A DNA stretch of 50,888 nt from Zancudomyces culisetae. Taxonomy: Eukaryota; Kickxellomycota; Harpellomycetes; Harpellales; Legeriomycetaceae. Positions 31,577 to 42,921 of the stretch are shown in pieces (the first letter of the stretch is position 1; each line of letters opens with the position of its first letter). Under the pieces are notes generated by a model. The model did no database searches. It was not told the DNA's origin and saw only the letters and a list, made by a program, of their open reading frames with translations. Location: NCBI GenBank assembly GCA_001969505.1, contig LSSK01001062.1, positions 1 to 50,888 on the forward strand, in the 5' to 3' direction. The translations under genes and the position numbers were made by a program.

Positions 31577-33649
31577 AGACCAATGAATATATAATCCATC
31601 AATATTAAACTCTGATACAAACCCAAATGGCAAAGTTATAGGATCAAAAGGATAAAAATCAAACATTTCTCCTCCATCCAAATCTCCATTACTATTACTA
31701 TTACTATTGTTATTGTTATTATTAGCGTTGTTGTTGCTGTTGTTGTTGTTAGTGTTAATATCGTTTTGTGTTACCAAATGTGAGCAATACATAAAATGTA
31801 ATCGTCCCGAAATATCTGCAAATTGTGATGCTACATGACTATTGATGTGTCGTAATGGATTCAACTCGCTAAAAATCACTCGGTCTAATCCATGAGTTTC
31901 TTTACACCACTCACTATCACTATCACTACCATTACCATTACCAATCCCCATCAAGTTCTCCTCTTCTGTTGTTGTTGTTGTTGTTGTTGTCTTTGTTATT
32001 ACCAAACTGTCATGACGAAAACAAAAAATATATAAAATTGCTTGTACAACTGCATAAAATACCCGCGTAGTTGTTGGCATTTCCAACACTCGATAGTCCA
32101 GAAATACATTGCACCATTGTACCAACAACCCCACTACACTACGGACCATTACTCCATCCAGAAACTTTGCCCGTGCCACAAAACTACCCACATAACACGC
32201 CACATTTGTCCTCTTCACACTATGCTCGTTGCTATATGGCGTACCCAGCTGCACTATCAAATTACCCAAAAACAAGTCACTATACTGCGTATTCGTGCTG
32301 CATATATAGAAATATATAAATTGCGTATAGTGGTTCTTAAACGTCATTAGCACATGTGAATTGAAGATTTGCAACAATTGTTTGTACATATTGCTTGCCG
32401 TCGCCTCTCCCAACATGTTGAAGTATCGTACTGTCTTTCCAACTATATAATCCAGCTTTACTATCATCTCTTGAACATTATAATATATCTTGTCCTTTTT
32501 ATTGATTTCAAATTCACTAATACTTGCCACTTCATCATTAAAATCATCCTCCTCTTCTTCCTCATCCTCTTCTTCTTCTTCCTCATCCTGTTCTTGTGCT
32601 TTTCCTTGTCCTTGTCCTAATTGTTTTCCTTTGGAATTATTTCCTCCATCCCTTTCCTCACTACCTGCAAATGTTAATGTCTCAAACTCATCAATTTCCA
32701 CCTGAATCTCTACATCCATTACCAAAGCCAATTCCAAAAGCAGTACCATCATGCTCGCATTCCCTAACCCTCCTCCTCCTCCTCCTACACCTCCTCCATT
32801 CACATCATTGACTCCATAATTGACTATCTCCAATACATTATCCACAAAATTCCTAACTACTCCACATGGCTGACTCTTATGCGGCTTATTGCTGACTACT
32901 TGTTGATAAAATGTTTCTCCCATTGTCGGAATAATATACGTAATCAACTGATATATCACTTCATGGACTGCTGCCAATGGTCGGACACCATCCTTGTTAC
33001 CAGATTCAAGTGCATTATGGCTACTGAATACCAATCGCGTCAATTGGTGTACTATTAGCGGGGCGAATTTGGGATTGGCACTACACAGTCGCAATATAAA
33101 CATTCGGTATATCAATTGTTGCTCCTTCTCCACGTTACTATTGTTGTTTATATTTGTGAATGCTTGTACGAGTAATCTTTCATTAATTATGGCCAGTACC
33201 AGTTTGAAATGATAGTGGTACTCAAACCGCATCTTGTTCACATGCTGTAGGACTCCTCTTAGGTAGCATACCACCATTCCTCTCTGTGTCTGGCTATTTT
33301 GTGCACCGCCTGCTGAAAATATTCCAATGATTTTTTCATACCCCTCTGCCTCGTCATGACTAAACACTGTGTTTATAAATACATTAACTAATTCGTTCTT
33401 TGCCACTCCTACTTCCTGATTGCTTATACCAACTGTTCTGGTAGTTACCGCAGTTGTTGTAGTCGTCACCGCTGCCGCAGTTGCCACAGAATTGTTAATT
33501 CCATGTACTAGAGCTGAACTTGTTTCTTCTTGTAGCTGGTGAAAATGAAACAGGCCAAGATCATTACCTCGCACACCTGAATCGGTTTCATGGCTAACAG
33601 AGCTTTTTGTCTGTTGGTTGTAATGTGAAGAATTAATCATTACCTCCAT
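31568..33649 (-). CDS. RRN3: RNA polymerase I initiation factor Rrn3 (TIF-IA)
   Basis: Bridges Pol I (A43 stalk) to core factor at the rDNA promoter and couples rRNA synthesis to growth. 693 aa from ATG 33649, single exon. Family marks: FEYHYHFKLVLAIINERLLV, MFILRLCSANPKFAPLIVHQ, LELALVMDVEIQVEIDEFET, YSDLFLGNLIVQLGTPY, then VACYVGSFVARAKFLDGVMV and the C-terminal FYPFDPITLPF. The HEAT-like repeat body is interrupted by an acidic run (QDEEEEEEDEEEEEDDF), which matches the acidic, phosphorylated loop of Rrn3. Two short Thr and Asn runs lie in the C-terminal part. Slightly longer than the S. cerevisiae protein (627 aa). Its TAA (31568-31570) lies within the last codons of SWR1, a 9-nt tail-to-tail overlap. 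Confidence 0.88.
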   Translation of the reverse strand: MEVMINSSHYNQQTKSSVSHETDSGVRGNDLGLFHFHQLQEETSSALVHGINNSVATAAAVTTTTTAVTTRTVGISNQEVGVAKNELVNVFINTVFSHDEAEGYEKIIGIFSAGGAQNSQTQRGMVVCYLRGVLQHVNKMRFEYHYHFKLVLAIINERLLVQAFTNINNNSNVEKEQQLIYRMFILRLCSANPKFAPLIVHQLTRLVFSSHNALESGNKDGVRPLAAVHEVIYQLITYIIPTMGETFYQQVVSNKPHKSQPCGVVRNFVDNVLEIVNYGVNDVNGGGVGGGGGGLGNASMMVLLLELALVMDVEIQVEIDEFETLTFAGSEERDGGNNSKGKQLGQGQGKAQEQDEEEEEEDEEEEEDDFNDEVASISEFEINKKDKIYYNVQEMIVKLDYIVGKTVRYFNMLGEATASNMYKQLLQIFNSHVLMTFKNHYTQFIYFYICSTNTQYSDLFLGNLIVQLGTPYSNEHSVKRTNVACYVGSFVARAKFLDGVMVRSVVGLLVQWCNVFLDYRVLEMPTTTRVFYAVVQAILYIFCFRHDSLVITKTTTTTTTTEEENLMGIGNGNGSDSDSEWCKETHGLDRVIFSELNPLRHINSHVASQFADISGRLHFMYCSHLVTQNDINTNNNNSNNNANNNNNNSNSNSNGDLDGGEMFDFYPFDPITLPFGFVSEFNIDGLYIHWSSN

Positions 33650-34313
33650 TGTTTTTCTTTATTCTTTTCTTTACTTTACTTTAGTCAGAAAAGTGGTAGG
33701 TAATAAATTATACAACTTATTATATTTTATTTTTATTTATTTTTTTGCGTCCCTTTATATTTCTAAATAGTATATTATATGATGTGTTGGATTTATAAAA
33801 TGGAATTGAATATACTAAAAATGTAAATATGTAGTATATATTGTTTTATATTATAACCCTCTCTAGCTGCGTATTTTCTTTTTTTTTTCTTTTTTTTAAT
33901 AATATTTACAGCTCCTTATTTACAATTCTAGTATATAAGCAAGAAAAAAAAAAGAAAAAAAAATTTTTTTTTGTATATATGTACTTTTCAGTATTTATTT
34001 AGCCATTGTTTTATTTTGCTTTTACGACAAATAAAATTGCTTGATTTACATTGGTTCTTTGTATGTTTATTGGCTGATGCAGTTTATAATTCTCCAATAA
34101 TCTACCACTATTAATAACAATAAAAATTTTTTTTTCTTTTTCTTTCTTTTTGTATAAGGTCGGTGTTAATATTGATGGATAATTTTTTTATTCATTACCA
34201 AATAATCTTTAAATTAGGCTTTTTTTTTTTGACAAAAATAAAAGGAAAAATATAAATTAAAATTTGTAAATAGTTAAATAGTTTAATAAATAAAAGAATC
34301 ACATTTCTAACAG
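33650..34313. other. RRN3 upstream region / 3' flank of PH protein
   Basis: AT-rich with T and A runs at 33880-33970 and 34120-34150. Both flanking genes are on the minus strand, so this contains the RRN3 promoter. No coding signal. Confidence 0.5.
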
Positions 34314-34623
34314 TTATTTGTATTTTAAAGTCATGTTTGTAAAATAAGGTTCAGTACTAGTGGAAAGTTTAAGATTCCAATCAGCACACCGCATCATTCG
34401 TACAAACAATTCCAAACTTGCCCGGTCATCAAGTTTTGTACCGTTTCGGCTACAGAAATTGAGATAGGAATTGTAACAATCGGATTGAGGTACATTGGAA
34501 TATGGTTTGGAATCAACATACCGATCCAAAAACATTTCAAATGAAGCTGCCATATTAAGAGTAACAGAACTATCATAAGAATTATCAGTTCCAGATTGAC
34601 GTTTTTGCTGCTGCTGCTGCTGC

Positions 34624-34656
<33 letters not shown>

Positions 34657-36512
34657 AGTTGAGGAGAGGAAGTACGTCTTTGTTGAAGCGATTGGTGTTT
34701 TTGTTGATGATTAAACGCAGTTATGGAAGGAGAAGAAAAGAAATCTTTTTGAGAATCTAGAGATTTAGAAGAAGTTGAAGAGGTTGAGAGGGGAGGATGA
34801 GCAGATGGAGAAGGAGGAAAACCAGAAGGACGGTTACTAATGTGTTGTTGTAAGTTGTTAGAAGAAGAATGGCTGGATTGGTTAGCCAAAGCCAAAGCGG
34901 AAGCGGAAGCGGAAAGACTAACATTGTCATCATAATAATCATTGATGGAGGGAGTAGTATGTAGTGAAACAGGAGTTCCATTGGTGGAGTAGCGTATTGT
35001 AGGGTCGCCAGTAATAAACATAGTATTTGGACGAGGAAGTTGTTGGTAGAGAAGATCATCATGAGGATAAAATGACTGGGGATGTTGTTGCTGTAATTGT
35101 TGTTGTTGTAATTGTAATTGTAACTGTTGTTGTTGTATTTGTAGCGGTTGTTGTTGTAGTTGTAGCGTTTGGTGTTGTAGTTGTAGCGGTTGATTATTAC
35201 TGTTGATTGGATAAAAACCCATAGCAGATGAAGTCATTCGTTTTTGTCGTTCTTTAAGCAGACTAGAACTGTCACGGTATTTCTGACCCAATTTGACTTG
35301 TTCTCGGTTTGCAATTGCGCCAATCAGACCTGTTGGTTTTTCAATCAAATCCCTTTTTTTGGGGACATGCATCAAAGGACCAGTGGCAAGAGGATCGTTA
35401 ATTAGTTGAATTGGAGCTTGCATTGACATTGACATTGGCATTTGCATTTGCATTTGCATTGGTAACATGTTGGGCACCATTCCAGCATTCATATCGCCAC
35501 CAACAATATAACCATTTCCATTATTCATCATATACATTTGCGGTTGTTGTTGTTGTTGATACAATTGTTGTTGATATAATTGTTGCTGGTATAATTGTTG
35601 TTGGTATAACTGTTGTTGTTGAGGATTATACATTGAGGGTGGAGAATAAGGTGAGGATGAAGTAAGTGGTTGAGCTCCTGCCATTGCTGCTGCTGCTGCT
35701 GCTGCTGATGTTGGAGTTGGAGTTGTTGTGGCTGAAGCTGAGGCTGCTGCACTTGCTGCTGCTTCTGCAGCTGCTGCAATTTTTGGAGATAGTTGAGCAG
35801 TATAATCCTCCATAGTATCTATAGGATTGATATTTGTATTGATGGAAGGACGTTGGTTTTGTTGGTTTTGTTGGTTTTGTTGGTTTTGTTGTTTTTGTTG
35901 TTTTTCAAAAGGCAAAAAGGCACTCAAAGCTACATTTTCTTCAGAGCTTGAATCATCATCTGGTTGGATTTGTTTTTTTCCATTTTCTTTTTCCAATTGC
36001 AGCATATTTGTCTGTTCAATCAACTTTGAAATCGAAAGCTCACTAATGTTTTGATTTGGCCCATAAAAATCCAGTTTGTTTTCATTACCTTTCTGCTGTC
36101 CCCCCAATCCTAATCCTAATCCTACCTCGTTGATTGTCTGGTACGGTTGCTGATACTTTGCCGCATTCGCTGCTCTACCATAATCCATTGCTCCTAATTC
36201 CATTCCTGCAACACTATGTCTAACCCCTGCCATTCCAATTGATTTCGTTGTTGTTCCTGCTCCTCCTGATACTGATATTCTGTTTGCTAAATTACCCGGC
36301 TGTCCCATCGATAATCTGTTTTCCTGTCTCCAATTTTCACTTCTACCTCCACTCATACGTCCTAAACTCGAACTCATCCCTTGTCCTCCGACTTGTGGCA
36401 CGGTTCTATCAGTTTCATATGATGGATAATCTGCTCCCACAAGTCCTGCTGTATTACTATATGATTGTGATCTTTGATACTGTTGTTGCTGAGTTTGATT
36501 TTGATTTTGATT

Positions 36513-36545
<33 letters not shown>

Positions 36546-37943
36546 CTGTTTTGATGATTGCATTGTAGATACTCTTTGATTATCTCCTCCAAGTGTACTA
36601 ATACTTGTTCCACTATTTTCTCTACTGTTATTCTTGCTCTTACTTTTATCTTTATCCTTTCCTATTCCAAAGAACCTCTTAAATTTACTCTTTGCTCCTC
36701 CCTTTTTTTTCTTTTCTTTATCAAATACTACACTTTCATTCTCTTGAGAATACTCTTGTTCTTCCTCATATCCTCGTTGAACTTGTTTTGCCATCACTCT
36801 CTCAATCTCCTGCTGTTTTTGTCTCTGTTTATTCTCATACATCATCTGCTTCGCCATCTCATAAAGCGTTTTTCTAGCTGATAAATGCTCCATGATCTCT
36901 ATATTCTTGCCCTGAATCTGCTCCAGCCCAAACACCAACTCCTCGCTATCTATCTCAATCGCTCGCTCTAACTTGATCGGCATTCCATATATTCCAAACT
37001 CCATACATATCTTCACCAAAAAATCTACCATCTCCTTGCCTCCCCTAAACTCTACTATTGCCCCTCCACTCCTCTTTCCACCATTCTCCTCCCCATCTAT
37101 CACCGTCATTGCTGCCCCATCAACTATCCAATCTCCCTCTATTTTTATTGTTCTTTCATTCTCCCCTCCTCCTTCCCCTTCGTCTCCTCTCTTTTCTGTG
37201 TACATCACATATACTCCTCTAATCGAATACATCCGTCCTATCATTTTCCCCTGTCCTTCCAAATAAAACCCTCTATCCACCCCTTCATCTTGCCATATCC
37301 TAATCTCACTGTGCCCTCCTCCCCCTTCCACCTCTCTATGTATTTCTATCTCACTGTCTATCACTTTATCACTCCCCATAAACCGCACTTTTCCCACATT
37401 ATTCCTCCCTTGTTCCATTCGGATATCTATCTCCCCTATTCTTTGTCTAATCACATTCACTGTGTGTTCCTCATATATCATTGTCTGCTCAAAACTCGCC
37501 AACCTCACCGCCAACACCCACTCATTCATCTCTTCCTCATCCACCGCCTGCATATAATACCGATTTGCCCCCGCCGTCTGCAACTCCCACACCCCTGCCC
37601 GTCGGCGGTATTGCCCAATTACTGTACACACCGCTTCTGATACATTTATGAAATTTGGCTTGTTTACTCTGGTCTTGATCTCCGTCACCACCCTCTCGAA
37701 CTCCTCATCCCCTTGTCTTATCTGCCCCTCTATCAGCCGTGTTATTCCCTCTGTACTCTCCTCCATTATGTTCCAGAAAATCATCACTGGCCCTTGCAGT
37801 TCTACATACCACTTTGTCCATTTCCGCATCTTGTATGGCTTGCCGTCCGCTGATCTATCATTCTTCTTTCCCAAAACTCCCCGCATATACTGTTTGTACA
37901 CATACGTCTCCATTAACTCCTTTATCCTATCTTGCCCACTCAT
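34314..37943 (-). CDS. PH-domain protein, Caf120/Skg3-like
   Basis: 1209 aa from ATG 37943; the frame extends 14 codons upstream only to a GTG. N-terminal PH domain about 10-150: VYKQYMRGVLGKK, RKWTKWYVELQGPVMIFWNI, PNFINVSEAVCTVI, ELQTAGANRYYMQA, EEEMNEWVLAVRLASFE, as in Caf120/Skg3. The second globular half to about 380 contains VVEFRGGKEMVDFL. The rest is disordered, with many Gln, Ala and Ser runs, including repeats of QQQLY at 35550-35610. In S. cerevisiae Caf120 associates with Ccr4-Not, and Skg3 is a bud-neck protein; which of the two this one resembles in role cannot be said. Codon use differs along the gene: the 5' half is purine-rich on the coding strand, the 3' half CAA/CAG-rich. 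Single exon. Confidence 0.78.
34606..34656 (-). repeat. CAG/CAA polyglutamine tract in PH protein
   Basis: About 17 consecutive Gln codons, CAA toward one end and CAG toward the other when read on the minus strand. Other Gln tracts at 35070-35190, 35530-35620 and 36500-36550 are interrupted. The CAG block is the most likely to vary in length. Confidence 0.85.
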
Positions 37944-40890
37944 TTTTTTTTTGTCTACAATCTTTTCTCTTTCTTTTTTTTCCACTCTCTTTTTCTTTTT
38001 GCCCTTCTATTCTATCTAGTATCAGCTTTGTCTGTCCCTTTTTTTTTATTTACAAGTTTTTGTTTTCTATCAATATCTCAGTACTTATTTTTCCTCTATA
38101 TTCTAATTCCAATATAAATCTGGATTGTATTTAGTATTATGTCTACCGAATTCGTTCTAATTCCCGGCTAATAAGCAATTTCTATTTTTGTACCTGTAAA
38201 AAGCTTGTGTTCACTTTGATTTAACCATTCCCTACTTTATTTTTTTTTCCTTGTTTTCACCCTTCCCCCTTTTTTTTTGCTTTTTAGTATTCTCTCTTTT
38301 TTTTATTGTTAACCTTATATATCATGTATTCACCTGAATATACTTTTAACAGGGTTCAAAGCTAACCTTTTATTATAACTCTTTTATTTTGCATGAATTA
38401 TTTAAACTCCTATATCTTTTTTTTTTCGCTCTCTACTTTCCGTAAATTTCATATTCAAACCTTTTTTTTTGTAATTAAATAATCCACATTTGTTAATACA
38501 TTTGTTTATATAATATAACATAAACCTGACTGCTCTTTATTTTTTCTTTTTCTTTTTACCTTTTTTTGCCACTAGATTTTAGTTTTATTTTGGTATTATT
38601 TTCTAAACATTAACTGCGTTTACACATCTTTTTTTTATTTTTGGCACTTTTTTCCCTCCACCCATATTTTTCTCCCCATCCCCCCATTCCCCACCATCCT
38701 CCTCCTTTTTCACTCCCCCTCCCCCTCCCTCTTCCTCTATATTCTTTTATTTTTTCTAGTTTGTTTTAATTTTCTCTTTGTTCCCTTTCTAGTGCTCCCT
38801 TCAACATCTATCCATAAAACAACTTTTCACCGGTTATTTTTTTCCCATTTCTCATTTTCTGCCGATTCATCCACACATATACACCCCCAATCTACTTTTA
38901 ATTATCTATAATCCGCCCTTTTTTTTCCACTGGGTTTTTTCTTTTTTTGATTTACTACAAGGTACCACAGCCCAATAACATTTTACAGGCCCTTTCTCTT
39001 CTTGCAACTTTTTTTTGCCTTTGCTTTTTTTTTTTGCTTTTGCTTTTTTTTTTAACCAAATTTAGACCATTCATTAACCTTCAAAGCTTGTATGATTATT
39101 TTTTGTTTTTTGTTTTTATACCCTGATCTACCAAACCAACAAACTACCACTTATAGCTACAACTTGAAACTATTACTGGCTATAGCAACAACAATAACAA
39201 AAGTAGAAAACTGAGGCTCTCTGCCTCTTTCTCTTACTCAACCTTCTCTAACTATTTTATCTCCCATCTTTTCAGGCTCTATTGGTCACATACCAATCCG
39301 ATTTCTTATATATTTCCCTTTTGTTTTTCTCCCTATCTTTTTTATTTGTTTTACTAAATTCCCTTTTACACATCTTGTACCAAAATAAGAAAATTTTAAA
39401 ATGCTTTTAAATAAATACATAGTTTTGAAACATTGGCTGTTAATCCCAATCCCTCAACTTTTTTTATTATTAAACACTAACCTCCTATCCTATTATTTTT
39501 TTTATTTACTTGATTTACCAAATTACAAAATGAAAAAATAATATGAAAAAAACTGTCCATACTATTTTGCAAATCTTTTTCTTTTTTTTTTTGCGATTTA
39601 AAAATATTCTTTTGCACTATATACTTTTTTTTTGTGCCTTTTCTATTAGTCACTATTTTTATTATAAAATGCTCCATTGCATTTTACAGCTAACAATTTT
39701 TTTTTAGTCAAAATAAAAATGTGTTCAACATTTCTTAAAAGAGTTTACAAGCATTTTAACCACAATTTTGTTGGGTAAAATAAAAACAGAAACGGAAGAA
39801 GGGAAAAAGAGCAAGAGAAAGATAAAAAGAAAGAGAGAAAGAGGAAAAAAAATTACGCAAAATGAACTATTATATCATATATTTTGATGTTACAACCTTC
39901 AGGGTTTTGTTCTAGACTACAAGTATATAGCGTGAGTGTTATATGATATGATGTTTGAAATTTGGGTTGTTTTTTTCCTCTCATTTTTTTTTTGTTTCTC
40001 AAAATATTTGATGTGAACTTTAATCTGTTACCTTTTTTACTTTTTTTACTAATCTGCAATTATAAAAAATCAACAAACTTGTTTGGATTTTATACCTGTT
40101 TTTTTCCTGTTTTTGTTTTATTTCCAAATTTGATCAAATTGGTTGTCAATCAATTAAGAACTTTAAAGAATAGATTGCATTAATATCTTTATCGTGTTAT
40201 ACTTCTATCCAACCTTCTCCATCCAACTCACACTTTATCTCTCTTTCTATCTCTCTTTTTCTCTTTTTCTCGGGTTCTTTCTGTCTTTTCCCAAACAACT
40301 ACTCTTTTTGTTTTGATCCCGCTCAATCTTCCAATTATTTGTCTTACAACAACACAGAGAGCTGAGTTGGCGCTAGTTTAGTTCACATTAAAGTTGATTT
40401 TGACTTTACATATCTCTGCCCATTTTTTTTCAGATTCTTTATCCCATCTTGTGCCCACTAAAAAAACATTTACCTTATATTTGATATTCTTACCAATAAT
40501 TGATGTACTAATTAACTTGTAAATCGGCTCATCTTACCTCCCCCCCTCCTCTCAAGAACCACTCTATATTATTATTTTATCCCTTCTCTACTCTCTAATC
40601 TTGCTTTTTAGTAATATTATATAAAAATCTAAAATAACCTTCTCTCCATTCCTCTCTTCCCCCCACCCCTCCCCCTGAACTGTGAATTCTCATATAAAAC
40701 TTAAAAAAAAAACAACTCGCTATATTTTTCTCTCTCCTGATTTATTTGAAACGTGTATTTGATAAACATCATTTCATTACTAAACCGAGAATATACCAAA
40801 TCTAAATACCTTTTACAAAACAACATGCATACTAATTCTAATGAATTGTTTTCTTGTATAAACCCTCTTATACTACTTTTTTATTTTTTT

Positions 40891-40946
40891 CCCCTCTTCC
40901 CCTCTTCCCCTCTTCCCCTCTTCCCCTCTTCCCCTCTTCCCCTCTT
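40891..40946 (+). repeat. 8-bp polypyrimidine minisatellite, 7 copies
   Basis: Seven perfect copies of CCCCTCTT, followed by a diverged copy. A pure homopurine-homopyrimidine mirror-like tract of this kind can form intramolecular triplex (H-DNA); no ORF on either strand has support here. Confidence 0.9.
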
Positions 40947-41967
40947 CCCCTCCTCTCTTCTTTTCTTTTTTCTTCTTTTTCTTATATCTTTCAATGAACA
41001 TCCTGATCTACAGGATTTACGCTTTCCAATAAAGTGGGCTCTTTTTTATTTTATTTCAATTCATTTTTACAATAGTGCACAAAACTATACAGGCTACCAA
41101 ACCAATATCACTTGCTTTTTTTTAAATATGGTCTGCACTTTAATATTGAAATCTCTTTGATTTACCGCGCATCATACCATTTCTTTCATGTAAATATTGC
41201 ACCGTTAGCATGGTGAGACATATTCCACGATTTTTACTACAGTACAAAAGTATGCGCTATTTTCTTGGTCATTTCACCATCATCTTTTCTCTTTCCTTCT
41301 CTTTCTCCGCCTTCTTTTTTAAAAAAATCTTATTACTACCTCCCCCAACATGTGCTTATTCTCGTCGATTCTTCATATTTGTCCACATCACTGTACTATA
41401 TTTTTTTATTTGCTTTTTTCTTGTGGGTAAATACCATCAGTGTTATTTTCATCACATCACTACATCCTACTTGACGTTCCACAATTACCACCACTGCATT
41501 TTACCATACTAGTAGCTATTTATAAAACCGTTTACTTTTTTGCTTGAATACTGACCTCTCCCTTTCCCCAAGATTTTTGTATTTATGCGTTTACTCTACC
41601 TCAACCATATTATTCTCACTAATTCTATTTTTTAATTTTGAATGCGTGAATACTATATTCCCCCAGTTTCCACTGTAATGTGGCTACACAACAATAAAAG
41701 CACGCTAAAAATAGCAATATTTTTGTCGTATTTTTTTTTTTGTTGAATTTTCGCATCCAAAATTCGTAGACTCGTGAACACTTTTTTCTCATCCTTATCT
41801 ATATATTATGTGTAACCTGGACCATCTACATTATTATGCATTTGCAGCCATTTAGAAAACTTTAACCGCCTTTGACTTTATTGCCACTCTTTTTTTACTC
41901 TTTAGCCAGCTCATCATTTTTTTTTGTTTGTGTATAGTACACTTTTAGCCACCTATTATTTTTCTTT

Positions 41968-42198
41968 CTAGAAAGAAAATGTAATTGAAAAAAAGACTAT
42001 AACACTGATATAACATCGGATATCTGAAAGCAAAAGACCCAAGAGATGTAGTATATAAACTAGTAAAAAGAATGCTCTTAGTTGATTATTCGCCATCTCC
42101 CTGAATAGTTTTAGCAATTGTGTTAGGTTATTTTTGGTAAAGGTATTTGTTTTTACCGATATGTTACCGAAAGAGGTTACACACACGTTTTGTTTCAT
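41968..42198 (-). CDS. Small ORF, 76 aa, hypothetical
   Basis: ATG at 42198; N-terminal half polar with a Lys/Asn-rich stretch, C-terminal half hydrophobic (LRAFFLLVYILHLLGLLLSD), possibly membrane-spanning. No family recognised; the C-terminal part is pyrimidine-rich in translation, so it may be chance. Confidence 0.2.
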   Translation of the reverse strand: MKQNVCVTSFGNISVKTNTFTKNNLTQLLKLFREMANNQLRAFFLLVYILHLLGLLLSDIRCYISVIVFFSITFSF

Positions 42199-42557
42199 TT
42201 TGAAAGTATTTGAAGCAGCTTCATAACAATCTGAAGAAATGTTGGGAGGTGAGAGAGGAGGGTTTCTCTTCTATTTTTAGAACATTATATCTGTACCAGT
42301 GAAATACCCAAAATAAAAATATATAAATTGGATTTATGTTGGTATTAAATGTTTTGGATGTTATTGCATTGTTTATACTGAAATATCCGGGGAGGATGGT
42401 AAAAGGGCGGGGTTACGTTTGATAAGGTACCAGATAGATATTAATAAAAATATTTCTAGTTTAGCGGGTTACGTATATTTTCCTTTTCTACTGCGTTTTT
42501 TCTGTATAGGCAAGATTCTGCATTATTAAAATATCTGAACTGAATTTGGGCATAGTT

Positions 42558-42921
42558 ATGAAATACTTGAATGTTGATAGAAGAGGAAGAAACATGTTTA
42601 GAATATATATCTCTGGATATCTATCAAACAGTACGGTTGAGTTGTGTGTGAATACAGATCTGTTGTACCAATTGGTACTATTGTATGGTGTGTAAAAAAA
42701 AGTATCTACTTGTTAGATGTACTTTTTCTACTAGAAGTTTATTTTTTACTCTATGGAATTGCTAGATAAATACCATTTAAAACACTATGAAAATAATACT
42801 AAATATTTATCTAACCAATTCCTTTCTTCTCCTCTCGGGATTCCATACCCATCCAGGTGCTGATCCATGGTACTACTATTTGGAATGCATCGAGTTTTAT
42901 CATCAATGCTACTCGAATTGA
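42558..42921 (+). CDS. Small two-exon gene, 64 aa, unknown family
   Basis: Exon 42558-42687 is open from ATG for 43 codons (contains RRGRNMFRIYISGYLSNSTV) and ends at a GTGTGT donor. After a 169-nt intron with TCTAACC branch-like site and a pyrimidine-rich CCATCCAG acceptor, exon 42857-42921 continues in phase (LYGADPWYYYLECIEFYHQC, ends YSN then TGA). The basic N-terminus, aromatic C-terminus and Cys pair look protein-like, but I do not recognise it. The second exon is also open in another frame (reads VLIHGTTIWNASS), so the donor may differ. It lies in an otherwise empty stretch upstream of TOP1. Confidence 0.4.

Larger units (their letters stand above)
37944..42557. other. 4.6-kb polypyrimidine region with almost no coding content
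   Basis: From 37.94 to about 41.9 kb the plus strand is dominated by T and C, with frequent T runs; the minus strand is correspondingly purine-rich. ORFs here are low-complexity Leu/Phe/Ser readings of pyrimidine runs. No domain, no tRNA, no transposon. A GTAAGA donor on the minus strand near 40534 within a purine-rich stretch could belong to a spliced leader of the PH-protein gene, but no coding exon is attached. After about 41.95 kb the asymmetry weakens. A 76-codon minus-strand ORF with true ATG and one hydrophobic segment (41968-42198) is the only ORF of note, low support. Confidence 0.6.

Noticed and set aside
36239-38134. Plus-strand ORFs of 60-131 codons opposite the PH protein
   Set aside because: Shadows created by the pyrimidine-rich complement of the coding strand; low-complexity Ser/Leu/Phe.
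38350-38365. GGTTCAAAGC, tRNA B-box-like
   Set aside because: No A box, no acceptor or anticodon stem can be folded around it, and the surroundings are AT/pyrimidine simple sequence.
40753-41160. 135-codon plus-strand ORF across the CCCCTCTT repeat
   Set aside because: Starts at a non-ATG codon and its core is the repeat itself (PLFPSS repeats); no protein support.
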